Origin: Cornus controversa
Taxonomy: Eukaryota > Streptophyta > Magnoliopsida > Cornales > Cornaceae
Assembly (NCBI GenBank): GCA_026545225.1
Contig: CM048846.1
Coordinates: 53,374,270 to 53,438,269 of the forward strand
Length of the DNA: 64,000 nt
Direction: 5' to 3'
Translations under genes and position numbers: made by a program
Shown: positions 57,501 through 64,000 of the stretch, piece after piece
Position numbering within the stretch: position 1 is the first letter of the stretch
Layout: each line of letters begins with the position of its first letter
Notes under the pieces: model-generated
Databases searched by the model: none
What the model saw: the letters and a program-made list of their open reading frames with translations, nothing else
Told to the model about the DNA's origin: nothing

Positions 57501-60500
57501 TACTTGATCAACGATGTCCTCATGTAATCGAAACCATCCGAAAACTTCAATCGATCAAAACCTTGTTTAGATTATTGATGCCTACTTCCGAAGATACAAG
57601 CTTCATACATTTGAAGAACATTTGCATAATTAGTATAGAAATTCATGCTCACTCTGAGACTTCAATTACATACTCAATTACAAGAATATAAATAAAAGAT
57701 TACAACTCAATCATGTCTAGTTTTGACACCAAAGATTACTAATTACAAAAATATACATCACAAACTATTACGCCAATTGTGTAATGGTGTTGGTTAGATG
57801 TTGATTTGGAGGAAATTATTTTCTACAATTGACCGTTGAGGATGAAGTTGATGGTGTCATCATCGGCAGTGAAGGTGATGGACAATAAAGACTACCAGAA
57901 ATTGGTAGGCTCTAATACTATGTTAGAAATATAGGAAGATTGTACACTATATTGATTATATTAATGAACAATACATAAATATCTAGTTATCGGCACATAA
58001 TTTTGGAGGCTAAGTAAACTTAGGAGACAATAAATCTTAATCCTAGATAGTTTAGAAAATGGTATAAGAAATGCTAGGTGGTTTAGGACAATACCAAAAT
58101 CGTAAGTAAGAAATATAATATTAAATATATTATCTAACGGTAATGAACTCTAGTTTTTTTTTTTTTTTGTTCTTATATATATTAACGTATTGTTCGTGCC
58201 TATGACACCATAAAAAAAATTATTGGATTCAAACATTTTAGGGGTGTGAGGGTAAGTGGATGTGTATGTGAATTTAGGTGTGAATGTAGTAGGTGAATTG
58301 TGGTCGTTAGATCGACGATAGAGAGAGTTATTTTAAACCATAGATATTTGAACCGTAAGATTGATTTTTTAAACATTTTTTACCATTAGATTTTGATTTT
58401 TTTTTTTGGGAAAAAAGGTGCAAAACCCTCCTATGATTTTAAAAAGGCGCAAGAAACCCCCCCCCCCATGTTATATTTTGGACCATATCATACTCTCACA
58501 TTTGCAAAAGTGAGCAAAATACCCCTCTTTTACATATTATTATTCTCTATGACCATTTTACCCTTTCTATTATTATAAAAAATAAAGAACAATAAAGAGA
58601 AGAGAGATTTTTTTATATTAAGTTTATATCAATTCCCAGAAAAAAAATGCACAATTACATAATAAAAAATTTCGGATTTTTTTTGTTTTCCGAAAATTGT
58701 TTCCGAAAATTTTTCCATTAGAAAGAGAGGGGTTTTTTTATATTAAGTTTTTCTTTACCGTAATAAAAAAAAAAAGCGGATTTTTTTTCTGGAAAAAAAT
58801 TTCAAAAATTGTTTTAGGGAAAAAAAAACTAAATATGCACAATAATAATAAATTCCCCGAAAAAAACACTTTTTTTTTTATTGAAGTAAAAAAAAAAACT
58901 TGATATAAAAAAATCTCTCTTTCTAATAGAAAATTTTTTGGAAAACAAAATTTTTTTTTATTATGTAATGGTGCATTTTTAGTTTTTTTTTCCGAAAAAA
59001 AAATCCTGCTTTTTTTTTTTTTGTTAAGGTAAAAAAACTTAATATAAAAAAACCTCTCTTTTCTCTATTATTTTTATTTTTTATAATAATGAAAAGGGTA
59101 AATTGATTATACAGAAGGAGAATATGTGCAAAAGGAGGTAATTTGTTCACTTTTGCAATTGTGAGGATGTGATTTGGTCCAAAATATAGAATAGGAGGGT
59201 TTCTTACTATGAAAAGGGTAAATCACATGAGTGTTTGGGCTCTTTTGCTTTTTTTTTTTTTTTTTTTAAAGAGATAGATTGAAACACAATGCTTGAACGT
59301 AATATAGATATATATAATCTTTAGTTATTTATTTGCTGGGTACTCTTAACAGAGTTGGACAGGTTGAGCAATTTAAAGATGCCTCAAGTTTAGTTTGAAT
59401 TGACATTACTTCATTTAAGTGTCCAAAATATATTTAATCATATGTTATATATCCTTTTGCTAAAATGGGCTTAAAATGTTTCCAACACAAAAGATTGACC
59501 CCTGCTGTGAAGCGTGTTCCATAACAACAATTAACAACGGGGTAACTCTTGTTAGATTAGTTTCAAGGACTAAATGTCATTTGTTTTATGTTTTATACCA
59601 TTTGCAAAAGCAAAATTGTGAAAAAATAAAATTCAACAAAAAAACCGATTTCCCACAGTGAAGCGATCTTCATCATAAGCTGATTTGCAATTGTCATTCT
59701 CAAATTTTATTGTCAAAATCTTAACATATTTGTAGATAATAATTTTCTTTTCAATTGGTTTTAGGTTTGGACGGGTTGAGCAACTTGGAGGAATTGTATT
59801 TGGATAGGTCATCTATTGATGTGAGCTTTTTTCATAATGCTGGAGTGATAACTTCTCTTAAAGTGTTCTCATTGCGAGGCATTGTATTCCACGGCAGACT
59901 ACCAAACCAAGGTTTAATTATATGCTTTATACCATATTTGATTTTTTGGATTAAGCTTTTTAATTAATCGTGCTATATACATCAATTTCATAGTATTGTT
60001 TGGTTAATTGATTTGAATGTAAAAAAAAAAAAAAATCAAGTTAACATGGATGACTTGATTGATTTTTCAGGTTGGTGTGAACTTTTTAATCTTGAAGAGT
60101 TGGATCTGAGTGAGAATGGATTAAGTGGGACACTTCCTTGGTGTATGAGGAACTTCACATCACTCCGCTTCTTGAACCTCTCATTCAATAATTTGAGTGG
60201 AAGTATTGCCTCCTCTCCACTTACCAGTCTCACATCACTCCAATATCTTTTACTAGAACATAATCATTTTGTGATCCCAATCTCGTTTGCCTCATTTTTT
60301 AACCATTCAAAGCTTCAGGTCATTTCAGCTAGTAAAAACCAAATTGTGTTGGACTCATCGACTTCTCCTCCTCCGAGGTTCCAACTGAAGGTTCTCATTT
60401 TGTCAAGCTGCGAAATAAACAATTGGATTTTCCGTTTTCTCTATCACCAGCATGACCTAAGAGAGGTTGATCTATCACATAACAATCTGACGGGTGGAAC

Positions 60501-62199
60501 ATTATTTCTTTCTTGGTTGTTAGGGAACAATACACAATTGGATTTTCTTAGTTTAAGAAAGAACTCCTTCTCAGGGCCATTCCCGTTACCTTATCATCAT
60601 CATCATCATCATCCTTATAGTATTGCAACCTCAGTTGATATCTCTAACAATCGTATTCATGGTGAGCTACCAAAAAATATAGGTTCCATCTTTCCGAGTT
60701 TAATGTATTTAAACATGTCTGGAAATGAATTGGAAGGTAGCATTCCAACTTCATTAGGTGATCTGCACTCTTTATTGATTTTAGACTTGTCTAACAATCA
60801 TTTGTCAGGACAAATTCCTCAACATTTGGCAATAGGTTTCTTAAAACTATCAAATAATAATTTTGAGGGAAACATTCCAGACAGCTTGTCTTCCATATCT
60901 TTTTTGTCGGCATTAGATATTAGCAACAACAACATGTCAGGCAATCTTCCAAGATGGATTGGGAATATGAGTTCTTTAGTGGTACTTGTTATGTCCAAAA
61001 ATCATTTCCAAGGTTCCATTCCAGTAGAGTTGTGCAAAATTGATTGGCTTTCATTTTTAGACCTTTCCAACAATAATCTATCTGGATCTATACCATCTTG
61101 CTTCTTCAACTCATCAAGAATAGAACATGTCCATTTGAGTCAGAACAGGCTAAGCGGCCCACTAACACATGCATTTTACAACACGACTTCTTCTTCTTCT
61201 TCTTCTTTGGTAACATTAGACCTCAGAGAGAACAACCTAACGGGTAACATTCCAAGCTGGATTGGCAAACTTTACTCATTGAGCATTCTTCTCCTCAAAT
61301 CTAATTACTTGGAGGGTCAAATTCCTATCCAATTGTGCCACTTGGAAGACTTAACTATACTGGATCTTTCTCGAAACAATCTTTCTGGTTCCATACCTCC
61401 TTGCTTTACTCACATACCTTTCAAGCCAATGGTTCAAAAATCCTTTGAGTCGACAAATTATTTTATTTTGGGATCGATAAGGTTATTCGAGAACCATGAT
61501 ATTGAGCCTGAAGAAATCCCAGTAGAGTTTGCGATACAAGTAGCGGAGTTCACCACAAAGAAAATATCTTATGGCTACCAAGGCAAGATCCTTGACTACA
61601 TGTTAGGAGTGGATCTCTCTTGCAACTTCCTAACAGGGGAAATTCCACCTGATATGGGAAGGCTAAGTGAGATCCTTGCACTAAACCTGTCACATAACAA
61701 TCTCACTGGTTCAATCCCAACAACATTATCGGAGCTAAAGCGAATAGAGAGTTTGGATCTTTCCTACAATAACTTGAATGGAACAATTCCCTCTCAACTC
61801 ATTCAGTTATACTCTTTGGAAGTCTTCAGTGTGTCACACAACAACTTATCAGGTAGGACTCCGGAACAGAAAGCTCAGTTTGCAACCTTTGAAGAAAGCA
61901 GTTATGAGGGAAATCCTCTTCTTTGTGGACCTCCATTACATAACGACAGTTGCACTGGAACACCTACATCACCATCAACATTACCAAATTCTTCAGATGA
62001 AGGTTTCATGGACATGGATGTTTTCAGTGTGACCTTCACAGTGTCCTTCCTAATTGCATTTTTAGGAGTTGTTGCAGTTCTCTACATAAATCCTTATTGG
62101 AGAAGAACATGGTTTCACACCATCGAAGTTTATGGGACCTCTTCCTATTATTTTGTTCTCGACTGCTTTCTCAACTTGTGCAACAAAAGAGGTGTGTAG
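45231..62199 (+). CDS. LRR receptor-like protein (RLP15/RLP9-like), composite model
   Basis: RLPs are plasma-membrane receptors with extracellular LRRs and no kinase; they act with co-receptor kinases in defence or development. Proposed exons are 45231-45591, 45715-45870, 46851-46925, 54236-54385, 59765-59911 and 60071-62199. All junctions are GT-AG in phase 1 and the sum is 3018 nt (1005 codons plus stop). The product would have a signal peptide, LRR N-cap, small LRR exons, 22 or so further LRRs with an island domain before the last four, one transmembrane helix and a short tail. Exon 4 must come from the right-hand duplicate because the left-hand copy is broken, which implies an intron of 7.3 kb spanning a decayed first exon and repeats. 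If exon 4 is skipped the frame still holds (955 codons). Equally, the locus could be a pseudogene with an intact last exon. Confidence 0.55.
45715..45870 (+). CDS. RLP exon 2 (left block), LRRs
   Basis: 156 bp, acceptor TTTGCAG and donor GTAATT. It reads GKLEVLKLDWNAFNNSILPS and LGALSSLKTLSLVGNQLNGS, two LRRs. Its duplicate at 52948-53103 differs by a few substitutions (SKS versus SES). Confidence 0.9.
46356..46436 (+). pseudogene. Decayed extra copy of RLP exon 3
   Basis: ATTTTATAACATGAACAAATT then GGGTTGGACTTGAGTGATAA parallels exon 3 (MSKLEELDLSENQI) but the acceptor TGTAG has become TGTAA and a stop (TGA) replaces the donor region. The same relic occurs at 53590-53669 and 50530-50613, so exon 3 was tandemly duplicated before the block duplication. 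Confidence 0.8.
46851..46925 (+). CDS. RLP exon 3 (left block), one LRR
   Basis: 75 bp after TTTATTGTAG and before GTACAA. It reads FLNMSKLEELDLSENQINSF then TGNE. Identical in coding sequence, as far as I can see, to 54006-54080. Confidence 0.88.
47069..47214 (+). pseudogene. RLP exon 4, broken left copy
   Basis: Compared with 54236-54385, the acceptor region (GGATTCATCAGGCTTG) is deleted, and ATTCTATAATCATTG puts TAA where the right copy has CAA. The rest (LGALSSLKELDLWYNELQG) is readable. This copy can neither be spliced normally nor translated through. Confidence 0.9.
47945..48225. repeat. Hairpin-forming minisatellite, left copy
   Basis: About six units near 50 bp carry TGTGATTACCACAGGAGG then TGCAAGTGTTGTGGTCAATC. 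Within each unit GTGATTACCAC and GTGGTCAATCAC are near inverted repeats, so each unit can fold. Cysteine-rich frames here (CKCCGQSR) come from the repeat and are not evidence of a gene. Confidence 0.85.
48980..50240 (-). repeat. Dispersed LTR-like repeat, copy 2
   Basis: Reverse-oriented relative of 38093-39290, with shared text such as CTCCCTTTAGGTTTTAAATC, CATATATTTCAAATCAGG and GACATGATTGAGTTGTAATC on the minus strand. It is nested in the copia-like element and repeated at 56470-57730. Confidence 0.75.
50241..51340 (+). repeat. Partial third copy of RLP intron 2-3 and the upstream module
   Basis: TATTATAGGATATAGACTAGAC to about 50970 repeats 46070-46780, including the decayed exon 3 relic (NLKELDLSDKLINCLQS). 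At 50995 it joins the upstream module (AGTGTTAGAATGATAAAAAT, as at 44880). No intact exon is present. Confidence 0.85.
51341..52491. other. Non-coding stretch upstream of the third first-exon copy
   Basis: AT-rich; a TATA box (TCTATATAATCTTAAACC) lies at about 52422. No gene recognised. Confidence 0.55.
52492..52820 (+). pseudogene. RLP first exon, right-block copy, broken
   Basis: ATG at 52492 gives MDSLWWCVGLIWITLHIHVN, GCLDG. It has lost 11 bases where the open copy has GAGGCAGAGAGAATTGCC, shifting the frame to TAA soon after. GAGGTTTAG adds a stop in the original frame, shared with the copy at 43239. The donor GAAGAAG/GTTAAC survives. Confidence 0.9.
52948..53103 (+). CDS. RLP exon 2 (right block)
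   Basis: 156 bp, phase 1 on both sides, splice sites intact; two LRRs as in the left copy. It is open, but the first exon upstream of it is broken, so it is translated only if joined to the exon at 45231. Confidence 0.8.
54006..54080 (+). CDS. RLP exon 3 (right block)
   Basis: 75 bp with TTATTGTAG acceptor and GTACAA donor; one LRR (MSKLEELDLSENQINSF). Same remark on the upstream exon as for the right-block exon 2. Confidence 0.8.
54236..54385 (+). CDS. RLP exon 4 (only intact copy), LRRs
   Basis: 150 bp after GGATTCATCAG and before GTACGT. It reads LKSLSKLKILRLQENKFKNG, SILQSLGALSSLKELDLRHN, ELQGLVTEE: two LRRs. The left duplicate is destroyed, so this exon is essential for a full-length transcript. 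Confidence 0.85.
54732..55371. repeat. 320-bp tandem duplication in the right block
   Basis: AATACATAAAAAGCCTATTT begins at 54732 and 55052 and the two units look identical through CTTCTAAAGGTGCATA. The left block has only one unit, so this arose after the block duplication. Confidence 0.93.
55440..55715. repeat. Hairpin-forming minisatellite, right copy
   Basis: Same array as 47945-48225 with the same number and order of units and a few substitutions. Confidence 0.85.
56470..57730 (-). repeat. Dispersed LTR-like repeat, copy 3
   Basis: Duplicate of 48980-50240 and reverse-oriented relative of 38093-39290. No coding region. Confidence 0.75.
58139..58409. other. Intron spacer
   Basis: T-run at 58153-58168; nothing else recognised. 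Confidence 0.5.
58410..59230. mobile_element. Fold-back (long inverted repeat) element in an RLP intron
   Basis: Left text CAAAACCCTCCTAT, TTTGGACCATAT, CTCACATTTGCAAAAGTGAG, CATTTTACCCTTT recurs inverted on the right as AAAAGGGTAAATTG, CACTTTTGCAATTGTGAGG, TTTGGTCCAAAATATAG, ATAGGAGGGTTTC. The centre is near 58830. Each arm is 350-400 bp and very A/T-run rich (ATATTAAGTTT, CCGAAAA). No transposase is present. It lies between exon 4 and exon 5 of the RLP. Confidence 0.8.
59231..59764 (+). other. Intron with vestigial copy of RLP exon 5
   Basis: GAGTTGGACAGGTTGAGCAA at about 59353 followed by TTTAAAGATG resembles the start of exon 5 (TTTGGACGGGTTGAGCAACT) but has no acceptor and a stop soon after. 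A T-run lies at 59250-59268. Confidence 0.6.
59765..59911 (+). CDS. RLP exon 5, LRRs
   Basis: 147 bp after GGTTTTAG and before GTTTAA. It reads LDGLSNLEELYLDRSSIDVS then GVITSLKVFSLRGIVFHGRL PNQ: two LRRs. Phase 1 on both sides, single copy apart from the relic near 59353. Confidence 0.88.
60071..62199 (+). CDS. RLP last exon: LRR array, island, transmembrane helix, tail
   Basis: An open 709-codon exon after GATTTTTCAG. It starts CELFNLEELDLSENGLSGTL and carries about 18 LRRs of plant type (LxxLxLSxNxLSGxIP), then an island (about 61420-61605, KPMVQKSFEST...KKISYGYQGKILDYM). Four more LRRs (LGVDLSCNFLTGEIP to SLEVFSVSHNNLSGRTP) and the C-cap FEESSYEGNPLLCGPPL follow. The acidic SSDEGFMDMD linker precedes one transmembrane helix (VFSVTFTVSFLIAFLGVVAV, about 62018-62085) and the tail YWRRTWFHTIEVYGTSSYYF. 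There is no kinase. This matches the Arabidopsis RLP13/14/15/56 group. A run of six His codons (about 60594-60614) and a Ser run (61187-61207) interrupt two repeats. Confidence 0.95.
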
Positions 62200-62350
62200 A
62201 CCATGTATTATTTTTTTGTCTTCTTAGTTATATATGTAATGTGCCGTTAAGGATCCTCTTGCTTTGTATTCCAATATAGCTATTACTATTTCAGAAATAA
62301 ATGCACTGTTTTAAACCATCAATCTCATGTCCATTATTACTATTTAAGCC
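62200..62350 (+). other. RLP 3' untranslated region
   Basis: AT-rich sequence after the stop; AATAAATG at about 62296 could act in polyadenylation. Confidence 0.5.
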
Positions 62351-64000
62351 CACTACAAGAAAGTAGGGATGTAGTGGCCAAATTTTAGTGGCGGCTATAA
62401 AAAATTCGCCACCTAAAACTTTTGAATTCACGTGGCCCCTCCCTCTGTCTCATTGTCATTACCACCCCTTTCATTTCTCTCTCTCTTTCTCTCTTCGGAC
62501 TAAAATTGGGAAAGTTGGACCCCTCTCTCTCTCTTCCACAAATACACGATTTCATTACTCTCACTCTCTCACCTTCACTTTCTTTCACCCTCACCCTCAC
62601 CCTCACCCTCTCTACAATTCATCCTAATTTTGTCTCAGACTGAAAATCTAACGATCATAGATCTTCCATTTATGCCTTTTTCACTATCGATTTTCTCTCT
62701 CGATCTCCATAAATTTACTTATCATGAATGCAATTGATCGATTGTTTGAATTTGGATTGTCATTTCTACTTCTCTCACTGTCGATTTCTCTCTCTAAGAT
62801 CTCTATGATTTACTTCTCTGATTACAATTGGTCGATTCTTTGAGTTTGGATTCGATCTTGCGTAGAGAGAGAATTAAGAGTTCTGGTTGTTCGGTGAATC
62901 GATGTGTTTGACTCGGTACAACGAGGAATAAAGGTGTCCTCTACTTCTTCACCACGGTCATGGCTTCTGCGAGGAGTGTCTCTGTCGATCGGATGTTCTC
63001 GGCGTCCTCAGACACCACTCTATCGGGCCTTAGATGTCGCCACTTCTCCGTCGTCTAACACCACCCTGTGGTGCCGCCACATCTCCGTCATAGGCAACTT
63101 TGTGTAGGCCCTCCGCAAAAACTATGCATCCCTGGCTTTAATCTACTCTCCCTTGAACTCGTTCTCGGCCTATTGAGTATGTGAATGGAATATTTTTTAT
63201 TTTCTCCATTTCTTCCAATTTTTTATAATCAAACAAATATTTATGCATGTGTGCCCTATTTTATTTTTATTGACAAAAATATTTATATAAATTTTTTGTT
63301 GTTGGTGCCGAGTAAAGTTTTGAAAGCCTATGCAAATGAGAGAACGGAGATTAAACATGGTTAGCCAACTAATAGAATTATGAGTTTTATGTCATAGTAG
63401 AGATTACTTTTTCTATATATTAGTCAGTACTTACTTTCATCTTTGAGGCCATAAATTGCTAAAATACTTGCAATGTTGATTCATTAAAACTGATGCAATT
63501 TTTCATGACAACTTTGATGAAAATAGTAAACTGAGGACATGGAAACTCTCATTATACAACAGTCTTACCTGATCATACTAAAAACTGACCAATTAAGTCC
63601 TCTCTGCCATTGACAAATGGGATTATAGAATTTATAGGTAATAATGTTATTGTTTATAAGGAATGATGACAATATGAGTATAATTTAGGCTGTGTGGTAA
63701 ATTACCTAGAGCCTTTTCAATTTCACACTTCATAATATACAAATACTGATGAAAAAAGAATGGGGTTAGATTAGACCATACCCTAGTATCTACGGATTCA
63801 GATTATAATCAACTATTGTTAATGGGAATATGTATTGGCAATTCTATAGTTTATGGTAGGCTTTGGTTAATCACTAATGTACTTAATTGGAAACGTTGTT
63901 ACTTGGCACACCTCGGCTGTAATTGGTATATAACTTGCTTCACTCTTTTACTATTTTATGAGTATGATAGTATTTTCTTGTAAGAGCAATTCTACTATGA
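62351..64000 (+). mobile_element. CACTA (En/Spm-like) transposon, left end, runs off window
   Basis: CACTACAAGAAAGTAGGGAT at 62351 is the canonical plant CACTA terminus, followed by TAGTGGCGGCTATAAAAA, ATTCGCCACC, a sub-terminal inverted motif of these elements. The inverse terminus (TTTCTTGTAGTG) is not found before 64000. The interior seen here has CT-rich runs (62440-62620) and no transposase frame; small frames such as 62904-63107 show no motif. Confidence 0.8.

Larger units (their letters stand above)
52828..57730. repeat. Segmental duplication, right block
   Basis: Partner of 45600-50240. It lacks about 60 bp after the exon 3 relic (near 53704) and has gained a 320-bp tandem duplication (54732-55371). 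Confidence 0.95.
54683..58138 (-). mobile_element. Non-autonomous copia-like LTR element with primer site
   Basis: On the minus strand: 5' LTR at 58138-57921 (ending TTTCTAACA), primer site TAGTATTAGAGCC (57920-57908, close to TGGTATCAGAGC of the initiator tRNA-Met site), an internal region, polypurine-like CTTAAGTTTGAGGGGATC near 54890, and 3' LTR at about 54887-54683. The LTRs share TGTTAGAAATATA(A/G)G, TATTGATTATATTAATGAAC and GGAGGCTAAGTAAACTT. The internal 3 kb holds a minisatellite and a nested repeat but no RT or integrase. Confidence 0.72.

Noticed and set aside
62385-63107. Small frames after the RLP gene (Arg/Glu-rich or Ser/Pro-rich)
   Set aside because: They arise from CT-rich runs inside the CACTA element and show no family motif.

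Overview
The window is nuclear DNA of a flowering plant, almost certainly a eudicot and probably a woody, transposon-rich genome. The evidence is an Athila-type Ty3/gypsy element, Ty1/copia elements, a plant L1-type LINE, a CACTA terminus, AT-rich intergenic DNA, plant-type introns and an extracellular leucine-rich-repeat receptor-like protein (RLP) gene. I cannot name the species.

Positions 1-6997 hold most of an Athila-like LTR retrotransposon on the minus strand: gag, protease, reverse transcriptase, RNase H, integrase, a tRNA-Asp-type primer site and the 5' LTR. It carries a few lesions and runs off the left edge. Positions 7000-36300 are a nested mosaic. It contains a truncated copia element with a small LTR inserted in its RT gene, a block that looks like inserted mitochondrial DNA (about 11590-15285), a solo LTR, minisatellites, SINE-like units, and a large LTR retroelement without coding capacity (about 28245-34832). 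Scattered among these, all on the plus strand, are exon-sized fragments of unrelated host genes, several still bounded by splice sites: an unidentified exon, glycine decarboxylase P-protein, a ubiquitin-conjugating E2, AP-2 alpha-adaptin, and a J-domain membrane protein. All but the first, short one are visibly broken. Positions 36330-37322 are a LINE remnant ending in a perfect 110-bp palindrome.

Positions 41300-62200 are an RLP locus. The first exon (signal peptide plus LRR N-cap) occurs three times, and only the copy at 45231 is open. The small LRR exons occur in two segmentally duplicated blocks about 7.2-7.5 kb apart. One block has lost exon 4 and the other has lost exon 1. A single large last exon (60071-62199) encodes 22 or so LRRs, the island domain, one transmembrane helix and a short tail. 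All introns are phase 1, so an open 1005-codon transcript can be assembled only by using exon 1 of the left block and exon 4 of the right block. The left-hand introns and flanks contain a non-autonomous copia-like element carrying a hairpin-forming minisatellite, and the intron before exon 5 contains a fold-back element of about 0.8 kb. A CACTA transposon begins 150 bp past the RLP stop codon and continues off the right edge.

I see no bacterial, viral or CRISPR-type system. The most unusual features are the mosaic RLP gene, the cluster of spliced-exon fragments, the palindromic array in the Athila LTR and the LINE snap-back palindrome. Assignments rest on reading translated motifs by eye; no database search was possible.
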